From Amphimedon queenslandica (lineage: Eukaryota > Porifera > Demospongiae > Haplosclerida > Niphatidae): a stretch of 32,364 bases of DNA. Position numbers and translations under genes: made by a program. The stretch lies in NCBI RefSeq assembly GCF_000090795.2, contig NW_003546522.1, positions 23,294 to 55,657 of the forward strand, given 5' to 3'. Shown here in pieces: positions 19,705 through 28,366 of this stretch (positions are counted from its first letter, which is position 1; each line of letters begins with the position of its first letter). Below the pieces are notes generated by a model, which was not told the origin of the DNA, did not search any database, and worked only from the letters and a program-made list of their open reading frames with translations.

Positions 19705-20159
19705 TTACCTATTCATGGAGGACCATAACAACCACCAGGTTTTCTTCAGCTCCTTGTCAGAGACCCCTCTTGTGGCGAGATCCGCAGAATTTTCCTCACC
19801 TGGACAATGCCTCCAACTTGCTACTGGAGCAAGAGATCTAATTTCCCTGACTTGATTCTGTGCAAAAGGCTTCCAGTCTCGGTTCTCTCCCATAATCCAG
19901 TAAAGCACCACCTCTGAATCAGAATAGCAGATAGAGAAAGTAGCTTTATGTCTGTCTTCTCCACACTGTGGATAAGCCTTGAAAGTAGCAATGCTCCCAA
20001 CAGCTCTAAATGTGGAATAGATAAGTGATTCATAGGCATGACTCGACTCTTATGCTATCAAGATACCTCTCTTTTTGCCATTATACACCTGCTGAAGATA
20101 AACAGCAGCATATGCCTTTTTTGATGCATCGCTAAAACCACACAATCTATAACTCACAT
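19705..20159 (-). pseudogene. pol: BEL RNase H, broken
   Basis: The minus-strand reading shows YRLCGFSDASKKAYAA near 20150-20110, with the DAS catalytic start, then PMNHLSIPHLELLGALL, and from 19911 VLYWI, WKPFAQNQVREI, HCPGEENSADLATRG and WWLLWSSM. This is the usual BEL RNase H order ending with the N-(S/P)-A-D-(L/I)-A-(T/S)-R-G box. The frame changes at least twice. Confidence 0.82.
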
Positions 20160-20610
20160 TCAAATTCTCATAAAAGTCTCTCTTACACCATCTGGTACTC
20201 TAATAGTTTCACTCTCACGTGTAACACTCAAAACTTTACAATATCTATTAAAAAGTTCTCCCCCAATGACATCATCCCACTCTATATTGGCCTTATGCAA
20301 TTCTTGTAACAATAACTTTGCTTGAATAGTGACTGTGGAGGCAATACCAATTGGATCAAAGATCCTACTCACAACACTCACCATTCTTCTCTTCGCTAAA
20401 CATTCACGCTCATTAACATCACATACAATTTTACTCAAATTTAATACTAACTCATCAGTGTCTATATCCCAATTAACGTACCTTATGCTTTCCCAATTAA
20501 ACTTTATTACACAACTTCTCTCTATTACACACAAATTTTCTCAAATTAAAACCACCCTGAGATAATAAATCTTTAAAAACTTGAAATTGTTTAAAAGCAT
20601 CCCTCTCAAA
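20160..20610 (-). pseudogene. pol: BEL reverse transcriptase remnant without catalytic core
   Basis: Only the distal part remains: a broken LSQGGFNL(R)KF-like stretch near 20560, DTDELVLNLSKIV, then RRMVSVVSRIFDPIGIAS and TIQAKLLLQELHKANIEWDD, the typical connection of BEL RT to RNase H. No Y-V-D-D motif or upstream palm sequence occurs between here and the protease, although an intact element would need several hundred codons. An internal deletion near 20600-20640 is the simplest explanation. Confidence 0.82.
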
Positions 20611-20759
20611 ACTGTTTTAACTGCTGATCAAAACCAACCTTTTCCTTTGCACAGCTGTTAAGACATGTACTACAAGTGAAGTAGCATCAGCAGCAACTGA
20701 TCCTGATAAAATCCTGCCTAAAAAAGAATACAAAGCAACTGGTCCTTTTTCTCCTCTAA

Positions 20760-21373
20760 TGACCTATCCTGTTAGGAAACTCTAATAGTGATCAAGACCT
20801 ATTAAGACATCAATTTCAACCACTTCTCCCTCACAAATAGAATCAGCTATTCAAGCCCTGCTAAATGATCACATCCATCAATGCTATAACTAGTTGATGA
20901 GCCTCTTAAAAGCTCACAAATAAAAGGCACAGCTAGAAGTGCTAACATCTGTTCAACCCCTTCCCTAGACTCTATACTCAAGTGTACTACAATATGAGAC
21001 ATATTCTCACTTTCACTCTTACCAAATGTTGCTATTTTCAATAAACGACTACCCATTGATCTCAAACCTAGTTTCCTACACACTTTCTCAGTTACATATG
21101 AAAGCTGACTACCACTATCACATGCTAATCTAATATCAACTCTCTTTTTTTATTAAGATTAAAACAAGTAGTTTTTGCAGTCTGCAAAAGTATTGTACCC
21201 TTTGAATCTGCAAATAAAGTCAAGGATTTAAAACGTTCAGCCTTAGGATTAAGAGAATCTTTGCTCTCATTCCATTCCTTCTCAGTAGGCTTACTGGCAT
21301 CTTCCCTTTTGAAGCAAATGCTAATATGATGTTGACCACCACATTCACCACACCACATAGCACATCTTCTCAA
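20760..21373 (-). pseudogene. pol: BEL second zinc knuckle and aspartic protease
   Basis: From 21373 on the minus strand, CGECGGQHHISIC is a CCHC-like knuckle. A linker follows, then LLQTAKTTCF and, in a shifted frame, RLACDSGSQLSYVTEKVCRK with the D-S-G active site. Downstream VVEIDVLIGLDHY is the family's substrate-flap end, after a stop. The frame at 21373 opens with TTG, so no start codon is implied: it is internal to a polyprotein. Confidence 0.8.
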
Positions 21374-21379
21374 ATTCTA

Positions 21380-21755
21380 TCTACTCTGTATCTACTTGTA
21401 TTTTAATTTCTTTAACCAGTATTTACTTCGTAAATAGATGTGTATTTTCGTGCATTTTTGTCTACTAAAAATATGTGACTTATTACAAAAAGCATCGCAT
21501 AAAATCTTCCATTGCAGTTATTTACTCATAAAAGCAATGTGGGCACTGAAACTTCATACAAAAAAGTGTTCTGTTGAAAAGAAAAAAAATACACAATGGC
21601 TACCTGCCTCATTAGCACTAAAATCAGAAGAATAAGCATTAGGAAAGAGTCTTTTAAGCTTTTCAGATGATTATTTTAGTATGGATACAATACAGGAAAT
21701 ATCTGAAAATAAAGGCGAATATTCTAGGCTGCTCTCCTCTATCTACCACTATCTA
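21380..21755. other. Insertion within the BEL zinc-knuckle region
   Basis: It separates two knuckles that are normally close. The 9-base string CTATCTACT flanks the segment on both sides (about 21377-21385 and 21747-21755), as a target duplication would. No inverted ends or gene are visible. The plus-strand open frames here lack any recognisable feature. Confidence 0.45.
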
Positions 21756-21934
21756 CTTAAGCCAGAAAATTTGTGTAGATATTCATGTATCGTGTAAACA
21801 TGTGCTATCTGCCTCTTATTTTGCCTACAAACACAACCTAAATGTCCTTTTTTCAAGCAAATGTAGCATCGGCCTTCTTGAAAAATGTGCCTTCTTGCTT
21901 CTGGATTGCAAACCTTCCTACATGCTTCTGACAA
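21749..21934 (-). pseudogene. gag: BEL Gag first zinc knuckle
   Basis: CYICLKKGHLGCVC (CX2CX4HX4C) with a basic tail RQNKRQ, preceded by EARRHIFQEGR. It is the nucleocapsid module of a BEL Gag and continues, after an insertion, at 21373. Confidence 0.75.
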
Positions 21935-22022
21935 ATGTGGCTGGCTACAATAACCACAAAATAAAGCTGCAGTAGTAGCTGCTCGTGCTGTTTTTCTAGA
22001 CTTACCATGACTATGACTAGTA

Positions 22023-22922
22023 TCAGAGCCTGATCTCTACTTTTGGAGTAGTCCATTCTCTGGCCTTAAGCTCATCACTCAATATATTCATTAAATTGTC
22101 AAGATTCCAGGTATCCTCTGATACGCGCCTGCTAATATTCAAACAGAGCTCCGAGGGCAGTTTTCTCATTAATAGTGAAGGAAGTAAGCTATTATATGCC
22201 TCAGATGAAACACCCAAAGCTTCAAGGCTCGCGAGTTTTAACCTTGTCATATAAGGCTCTCAAGGCCATGGTATTACCTTGCCATGACACAGATTCCAAT
22301 GCTAAAGAGTATCCATGTGCTTGGATATGATACTCCTTGTTGCCAGATCGAGATTCTAACAAAGCAATTGCTTCGGAATATTTGGCAGCAGTTAAGGCAA
22401 GACCGGCTATAGTATCCTTCGCTTCCTTAGTTAAAAGCGTCTGTAAATAAGTAAACTTCTCAACTTCTGAAATCTGATCATTATTATGCATGACTGCTTG
22501 ATACAGATCCCAAAAAGTGACCCATTCCGTTATATCTCCACAAAATTTAGGCAAGTTCAGCTTCGGCAACCGGGCTTGAGTACTATAGCTCATACTGCTG
22601 GCAGGTTCCTTAGATGCAGGTACAGCAGCAAGGCAGGAGTCAATCTTCACTAATTTGTCGTAAATCTCCTGCATAAACTTATCTGCTTCTTCTATGTCCT
22701 GCATCACCTCTTCCTCATCATCAGTCAATGTCAAAATCTCTTCATCAAGTTTATGTAAATAATCTAATTTCTCACCAAGGCCTAGCCTCAATTGAGAAAG
22801 CTTCACGGGGTCTGGTACAGCACCTCCATCTACAGCAATGAAGAGACCATCTACCTCATCAAGCCTCTTCTAGTCATCACTCTGGCCTCTTGAACTACCT
22901 TCTTTTTAGCTAGCTCGGCCAT
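22023..22922 (-). pseudogene. gag: BEL Gag with DUF1759-type domain
   Basis: The likely start is ATG 22922 (MAELAKKKVVQEARV), with a frameshift about 20 codons later. The main block is open from 22806: a coiled acidic stretch (22780-22640), then LPKLNLPKFCGDITEWVTFW, the DUF1759 signature, followed by KFTYLQTLLTKEA and EAIALLESRSG. It shifts near 22240 into KLASLEALGVSSEAYNSLL and ISRRVSEDTWNLDNLM. This is the capsid-like part of Pao/BEL Gag. Confidence 0.88.
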
Positions 22923-23126
22923 CAAAACGCTCATGTGAACTCGTGCCTGCTTGCTAATCAATTTTATTATTTCAAAATATATAAAATAGGTAACAATAGG
23001 CTAACACCCTGCCACCTTCCACTCTCCACCTCGTATGAGTAGATTACCACTTCTTTCTTCCGGAGAAAGTGGCCCATGTCCATATCCTCACCTTTACCAC
23101 TTGTCGCCTTGAGGATCTGTCAATTT

Positions 23127-23145
23127 TCCTGGTTTCGGCACCAAA
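23127..23145 (-). promoter_or_regulatory. Primer-binding site of the BEL element
   Basis: On the minus strand TTTGGTGCCGAAACCAGG follows the 5' LTR. TGGTGCCGAAACC starts with the expected TGG. The tRNA was not identified. Confidence 0.72.
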
Positions 23146-23346
23146 TGTGGGACTTGCTTGTCTCCTCTAGGTTCTCAGACTGTCGAGACGTCTTGAAGAC
23201 TTTGTCTTGGCTGGATCGGTTGGGATTTAAAAGATTTGTCTGTGTTAACAAAGTCTTAAACAAAATGCAAGCCCAATGAACAATTGAGCATGCTCACAAA
23301 AATTAATTAATTACACCTTGATAATTGATTACTCTCATCACTCACA
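23146..23346 (-). repeat. 5' LTR of the BEL element
   Basis: TGTGGGACTTGCTTGTC to CACTCACA, 201 bp. It differs from the 3' LTR by small indels (for example AAAAAAATTT against AAAGATTT) and scattered changes. Confidence 0.92.
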
Positions 23347-23351
23347 ATCAG

Positions 23352-23360
23352 CTCACTACA
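23352..23360 (-). repeat. Last 9 bp of the split left LTR
   Basis: CTCACTACA follows the BEL target duplication and precedes GTACTCCCCCACCGGGC, which is a polypurine tract on the minus strand. It completes the LTR begun at 17357. Confidence 0.55.
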
Positions 23361-23542
23361 GTACTCCCCCACCGGGCAAACAGTCAATACAAAACAAATG
23401 AAGAGTGAGTAGACCATGAATAGCAGTCAAGCGAAAGCTAACGTGATGTCCCACACAAGTGATATGAGTAAAGTAGCAGTTGGAGAAGTCTTGCTGCCAT
23501 TAGTGACTGTATCATTTCTACAATTAACTGCTAGGAATACTT

Positions 23543-24024
23543 GTTGGGCGAAGCCCACTAGTTCGAGTAGAGTATGTTTGTTTGTTTGTTTGTTTGTTTG
23601 TACACGTACGTCACCCCTATTTATCCGTATGAAAATTTTTCCTATTTTAATAACCTAATCTTAATCTTCTTTGAAAACGGGTGTGGTCACAGTGAAATAA
23701 AATGACGCCAGCTATCAATTCTTCATTGTTCTCAGTTCATGTTCTTGACCTTACAAGTTACAAGTCACTCACTTGAGTCAGCAAGAATGCAAGAGAAGTC
23801 TCTACTACTTTCCAAATACAACAAGGAAGATTAAGAAGGCAGATATGCCACAGTTGTGAGCTTGTAAAGCCTCCACAACTACTGACATAACCTATGACTG
23901 CAGTTACTGTCTCTGGCTTCCAACTTCATTACAAACTACTGTATTTACTCATGTACATGTACAATAATGTAGCTCTATACCATATAACCTTTAAAATATA
24001 GCGTGGCTAGTGGGCTGAGCCCCT
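23543..24024. repeat. Possible MITE with GGGCNNNGCCC hairpin ends
   Basis: The left end GTTGGGCGAAGCCCACTAG and the right end CTAGTGGGCTGAGCCCC are approximate inverted copies, and each contains its own small hairpin GGGC-NNN-GCCC. A GTTT run and the phrase GGGTGTGGTC lie inside. No target duplication was seen. Confidence 0.4.
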
Positions 24025-24050
24025 TAATGTTTTACATTCGTCTAGTTTAT

Positions 24051-24462
24051 CTAATATTATCAAGAGTGGATAATTATTTAGGGAGAGTGTCTAACCTGCC
24101 TATATTCTGTGATACCACAGCGCGTATGTTTACATCCGTTTTTTGCAAGTATACAGAGTTAATCTCAGTAATCTTCAAATTTATGGGTGTGGCTGATAAA
24201 ATGGCGCTTGAAGCATGCAGACTTATATCTCCACCCTGAGGATCATGTAGTGCGAGAAACAAGCAGGAGCAGACGGGAATATGTTCTTCTAATGGTTGGC
24301 TCTTTCTTATTTGCAGCCTTCTGACTTGGAATCAGTATAAGGACGCAAGAATGGCTACTTGGTGCTAATAACCATGCTATGTAAACTTATGCACTGTGGT
24401 ATCACAGATTATAGGCGGGTTAGACACTCTTCCTAAATATTTATCCACTCTTGATATTATAG
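24051..24462. repeat. Foldback repeat with 84-bp arms
   Basis: 24051-24134 and 24379-24462 are inverted copies, about 90% alike by eye, including TCAAGAGTGGATAA, AGAGTGTCTAACC and CTGTGATACCACAG. The ~244-bp loop contains GGGTGTGGCTGATAAAATGG. It is probably a MITE. Transcription would give a long hairpin RNA. Confidence 0.8.
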
Positions 24463-24768
24463 ATAGCGAAGACTGCCAGCACCAATGATAAATACAAATC
24501 AATGTCAGTTAAATGAGCCATAGAAACTCATGGCCTGAAAATATGAGTGTAAAACTGGTCAAAGAGAAGATAAAGTGGAAAAGAAGGAAGTGTTGAATGA
24601 GCTTGAATGAAATAGGAGGTGCAGTGGTTAGTGTAGTGACTGCCTTGTTTATCTTAAGATCCAAGTGAGAAAGGTCAATTAGATAAGGCAAGCAAAAGTC
24701 AAACATGGTTGAACAAAAGAATGACAAAAGAGTAATGAACAGCACATAGAGAGTGACAGCTAGACATA

Positions 24769-24990
24769 TTGAGAAACATGCTGCAGAGTGTTTCATGACT
24801 TGTTGGAGTCGATCATCAGTGTGTTTGTGCGTTAGAGGTACAGAGGCAAAGAGAGTGATGAGTGGGTCTAGAATGACAGTGAGTCATAGTGGCCCAACCC
24901 AGAGAAAGAGCCTAGAGCCTTATAGTTGTCTGACAGTGAGTTGCCAGAGAGCAAGCGTTTGTGCTACAGAGGCTGGCGTAAGTATGAGAG
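24769..24990 (-). repeat. Leader-like block shared with 11100-11264
   Basis: Ordered similarity with 11100-11264 (ACATGCTGCAGAGTGTTTCA, TGACAGTGAGTCAT, GTCTGACAGTGAGTTGCCAG), placed about 115 bp inside the right LTR. Confidence 0.5.
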
Positions 24991-25082
24991 AGTAGAGGAG
25001 TGTGTGGACAAGCAGTGAGACAATCGAGGTGAGCGCATATCCCATGATAACTGCTGCTCAAACCTGAACAGGGAGTACTCAA

Positions 25083-25100
25083 GGTCGATCGCGTCACCAA
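25083..25100 (-). promoter_or_regulatory. Primer-binding site of the second non-coding element
   Basis: On the minus strand TTGGTGACGCGATCGACC lies a few bases after the LTR. Its TTGGTGAC start is identical to that at 11916-11923. Confidence 0.55.
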
Positions 25101-25105
25101 TAAAG

Positions 25106-25249
25106 TGATAAATGAGATGCTATGAGTATGAGTGCTGGCTAGTTGCTAGCAGTAAGGCAGGCAGGGTTGCTGCGCTTAGAGCTAACAATGACTTGTGCTG
25201 ACACCCAAACACTAATTATAATAATTACACAGCATGCATTATATACAAT
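25106..25249 (-). repeat. Right LTR of the second non-coding element, truncated
   Basis: TGATAAATGAGATGCTATGA to CATTATATACAA matches 17357-17513 and then similarity stops. About 70 bp expected at this end are missing. Confidence 0.65.
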
Positions 25250-25370
25250 GGTGAATATTAAAGGGCCATGGACACGGAAGCGCATCATCTTGATAAAGTA
25301 GCCCTATTTTTCAAAATGATATAATAAACTACGTCATAATTACGACCACACCAATAAATTTTTATAAAAC

Positions 25371-26230
25371 ATGGCTGCTTCTTCGGGAGGATCAAGGGCT
25401 AATGCTGGCAGAAAAGCCCACCAGTTAGATATTCTAAGAAACGAACTGTGAGAATACATGTATATAAGGACTATATAAAGTGGAAGTCTCTTAGGACTAC
25501 TATTGGAAAGTCAAGTGACCTTGACTTTTTTTTGATGGCAGAAAAGTCTCTAAATGTCATTTAAGTTTTTAAATACTGGATAAATGCCTAGTCTCAATAA
25601 TAGAACAAGTATTAATCAGTCAGCTGAGTTTGAGTTTCCTTCATCAACTGATTTAACTCATTTACCTTGGCCAATTAGTTCCTCTACACCTATATCGAAC
25701 CGTTACTTTTCACAGAGATCCCTGTTTACCATGAGTACAAGTGATTTTCAAATAATGTTGAGTTACACATGCTGGCTATTAATATCACAATTTCTTAATT
25801 ATTTAGAGACTAGTACAGCTCATTTTCAAAGACCCTTGCATTGAGAACTGACCATAGTGACAGTGAAAGCAACCATGATAGTGATGAAAGTAGTACACTA
25901 GAGATGAGAATGAGAATGACAGTGACATCAATACATGTAATATTGATGATGAATTGACATTAAGGTAAGTATTAATAATACTTTTATTGCATTTAAGCAA
26001 TTGTTTCAGTGCATAAGGTGTTGACCTTATTGATGAGGAAAATGGTAATTATAGAAACTTCGATGAAGGTGGTGAGTCAGCCTGTGACAGTGATGGAATG
26101 TAAGTTAGTTAGTGCAAAAGTTGTTAAATGAAAGAATTTTTTAGTGTTTCTCAAAATGAAGAGAATCAGTCAAGTCGCAATCGTCTCTGTTAATGCTCCG
26201 TTTTCTAGATTTATCTGCAATGATACTCCC
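25371..26230 (+). other. Candidate 5' exons upstream of the long gene
   Basis: ATG 25371 in good context opens MAASSGGSRANAGRKAHQLD and so on, to a possible donor CT|GTGAGA near 25448. Further short open stretches have acidic Ser/Asp/Glu composition: HSDSESNHDSDESSTLE near 25855-25910, NDSDINTCNIDDELTL ending at a donor AG|GTAAGT near 25965, then after TTTCAG a stretch VDLIDEENGNYRNFDEGGES up to GTAAGT near 26102, and VSQNEENQSSRNR after 26143. Phases do not all agree. These may be 5' exons of the gene at 26753 or of a separate eroded gene. Confidence 0.35.
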
Positions 26231-26245
26231 ACTCACGGCAGCCAT
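26141..26245 (-). other. Short minus-strand open frame with ATGGCTGCC start
   Basis: 34 codons (MAAVSGSIIADKSRKRSINR and on), beginning in a strong start context CCAATATGGCTGCC. It could be a first exon transcribed leftwards from a shared promoter, or chance. It overlaps a candidate plus-strand exon, so at most one of the two is real. Confidence 0.2.
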
Positions 26246-26752
26246 ATTGGAAAACTGGACTAACAAAATTATTCTAAAATTATTTTTAAAAATATGAAAT
26301 GATATTCATGAGTAAAATTTGGAAACATTGAATAAACTATGAATAAGCTAATCATATAAAATAAATTTGAGTAGTGTAATCCATGGGGCTGTGAACAAGC
26401 ATGTGAAGAAGCCCAAGTAAGCCCATAAAATTTTTTTCATACTTGACCTTGGTACAAATCTGTCTTAGACATTAAATGACAAAATTATTAAATTTTCCTA
26501 ATAGAAAAAGTAATACACTATTAAGGAAAGAAAAAATTACTATTGCCATGCATTTAAATTTTACTGAAATTCATAATTTTTTAAAAACCTATTATGATGA
26601 TAAAATAAAATCAATTCACAAGGAAGTCTTTCTAGTTTAGGAATTGAAACTCTTGATTTATTCCCTAGTAAAAAATAACAATTAGTGATTGTTCAAATAA
26701 ATGAAATAAATAATAAATAAATTATAAATATGCTATTGTAGAGGATAACTTT
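26246..26752. other. Very AT-rich interval, no gene seen
   Basis: No open frame of interest. Ends with ATAAATAATAAATAAATTAT-like sequence about 25 bases before the first Met of the long gene. It may be intron or promoter. Confidence 0.5.
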
Positions 26753-27010
26753 ATGGCGCAGACTCGACAGTCAATAAGGAAGTGTTACTTGGTTTGAAGG
26801 GAAGGTGAAGATAATCAGACTTGTGTATCTAACTGGAAAGAAGAATACAAATTGTTTCTTTATCGTCATTTGTCATTATCTACTTAAGAGGAAGGCACAT
26901 CTATAGTTGTGTGTAAGAAGCATTATTTAGAAGCTAGACGCTACCATAATGACCCTTCTTATGTTTCTCAATGGAAAAGAGGTCATCAATAAAAAATTTC
27001 AAAGAAATGC

Positions 27011-28366
27011 ATGTATTCTCAATGCACAAACACATCAGATAATAGTAATATAAGTAAAGCAAAATTTGCTGCCAAACAAGATTTAGAAGAAGTTTTAGGA
27101 GTTATGGAGCAAACAAGTGATGGTGAAATACTTTTGTGCAAACAACATTACAGTGAGGTATACAGAGTATTCAATCCTATACAGTGTGCATCATGCCATG
27201 CTTGGCCAAAAAAGGGTAAAGTATTCATTTATCACAGCCAAGATGCTGAATTAGTGAGAGCATACCTTAATGATGACGAATCACTAGGCTCAAATGATGT
27301 CCTTTGTAAGACATGCTATCAATTGCACCTTTCCATAATGAAGTTCTCAGAGAAACAACCAGAAAATACAAATACAAGATTACTAGAAGAGATAGAGTCA
27401 TGGCAATTAGTTATTAGAAATAACTTGACAAGTCGCTTAACTAGAGCAGTTCTATCATCAGTTTCAGCTGTTGCAGTAAGCTTGAAACAAGACAAGGCTA
27501 TTCTTTTAAGTGATGCATGCAAAGTTTTTCTTGAAGCTTATACTGGTGACGACTACACAATCATTACTACAGTCTATAACACAGATATCACACTTGACAC
27601 AGAGCATGGCACAACCAAATTTTCACCCAGATGGCTATTGCACCAGTTAATCTTACATTTGAAAACCAAATTGAGTTTTAAATGCATACACCAAAAATAT
27701 GGTATTATTTTGTATAAAACTGATGAGGATCTTTTAGTTAGTTTATCATGGGCTCTAGGATGCCGACATTATCAACAAGATTTCTATCAATACCTACCAT
27801 TACAAAAAGAAGAAATAGAAAAGTCAGAAATGCTTGTGCAATGTGCTATCATTGTCAACAAATTAGTCCATCAAGAAATAGCACGTTCTGACACTACTGA
27901 AGAGTCATCCACTTTGAACATTGAAAAGTATATGAAACATGTGAATCCCATTCTTACAAAATTTCTTGATGATGCTACACAAAGCCAGCACCAACCTTCC
28001 AAAAGCAGTAGTGTATCACTTCACACTAAAAAAATTAGGCAATTCTTAATATTGTCACTTATGATGTTTTGCACTAATCCTCGAAAGCCTACAGTTTTTC
28101 ATAATGCCTTGGCTGATACTGTAGAAACGAGTGGTGGATCTCGACAGCTTATTAAAATTTTAAATCGGCTTGGATGTGTTCATCCCCAGATACACATGAC
28201 AGATTTGTATGCACAAATGCTACTAATAACAGAGAAAGAAGTGTTTGGGCTGATCTTTCCCCCTCTTGCTTTACTGTTGCTTCTGTCGATAATTTCGATA
28301 TGCTGCAAAGTTACTCTGCAATTCATAGTGGAAATCAGCATCAACAAAGTTATTATGGCACAATAG
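27011..28366 (+). CDS. Longest intact reading frame (part of the long broken gene)
   Basis: 451 codons, ATG 27011 to a stop at 28366. It is not an independent gene: the same frame is open upstream apart from three stops, and only residues 1 to about 390 look native. Early Cys pairs (CNP-type IQCASCHAW near residue 57, VLCKTCYQL near 97) suggest zinc binding. The mid part is helical (SRLTRAVLSSVSAVAVSLKQ), then FSPRWLLHQLILHL and VSLSWALGCRH. It ends at GGSRQLIKILNRLGC. After the frameshift near 28179 the last ~60 residues are out-of-frame hydrophobic noise, while the true continuation (SSPDTHDRFV) is in frame 1. If transcribed it could give a truncated protein. Confidence 0.55.
   Translation: MYSQCTNTSDNSNISKAKFAAKQDLEEVLGVMEQTSDGEILLCKQHYSEVYRVFNPIQCASCHAWPKKGKVFIYHSQDAELVRAYLNDDESLGSNDVLCKTCYQLHLSIMKFSEKQPENTNTRLLEEIESWQLVIRNNLTSRLTRAVLSSVSAVAVSLKQDKAILLSDACKVFLEAYTGDDYTIITTVYNTDITLDTEHGTTKFSPRWLLHQLILHLKTKLSFKCIHQKYGIILYKTDEDLLVSLSWALGCRHYQQDFYQYLPLQKEEIEKSEMLVQCAIIVNKLVHQEIARSDTTEESSTLNIEKYMKHVNPILTKFLDDATQSQHQPSKSSSVSLHTKKIRQFLILSLMMFCTNPRKPTVFHNALADTVETSGGSRQLIKILNRLGCVHPQIHMTDLYAQMLLITEKEVFGLIFPPLALLLLLSIISICCKVTLQFIVEISINKVIMAQ

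Larger units (their letters stand above)
17561..23346 (-). mobile_element. BEL/Pao LTR retrotransposon, minus strand, RT-deleted
   Basis: LTRs 17561-17765 and 23146-23346 (TG...CA) are flanked by ATCAG on both sides (17556-17560 and 23347-23351). On the minus strand come gag with a DUF1759-type domain, zinc knuckles, an aspartic protease with D-S-G, the end of reverse transcriptase, RNase H, integrase and the Pao-type integrase C-terminus. The catalytic half of reverse transcriptase is missing, so it could not move by itself. Many stops and shifts are present. Confidence 0.9.
23361..25105 (-). other. Interior of the second non-coding LTR element
   Basis: No Gag or Pol motif was found in any frame. 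Contents: a polypurine tract at 23361-23377 (minus), a GTTT microsatellite (23575-23601), a possible inverted-end repeat (23543-24024), a strong foldback (24051-24462), and a block shared with 11100-11264. The short open frames at 24509-24796 and 24753-25100 have no recognisable feature. Confidence 0.5.
17357..25249 (-). mobile_element. Second non-coding LTR element, minus strand, split by BEL
   Basis: The left LTR is 17357-17560 plus 23352-23360, interrupted by the BEL element. The right LTR starts at 25106 and is truncated at about 25249. On the minus strand the bases before 25106 read as a primer-binding site (TTGGTGACGCGATCGACC), and next to the left LTR is a polypurine tract. The interior (23361-25105) has no retroelement frame. 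It shares a leader-like block with the element at 9990-12105. The missing right end means no target duplication can be checked. Confidence 0.6.

Noticed and set aside
19532-19855. 107-codon and 80-codon plus-strand frames in the BEL element
   Set aside because: They lie opposite BEL RNase H coding on the minus strand, which has clear motifs.
21438-21975. Plus-strand frames of 65 and 102 codons
   Set aside because: They overlap the inserted segment and the antisense of the BEL zinc knuckle; no recognisable domain.
23575-23601. Regular repeat suggesting a CRISPR-like array
   Set aside because: It is a simple GTTT microsatellite without spacers. No CRISPR array or cas gene occurs in the window.
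24509-25100. Three short frames (24509-24796 minus, 24753-24995 plus, 24912-25100 minus)
   Set aside because: They fall in the leader-like repeat block of a non-coding LTR element and have no motif.
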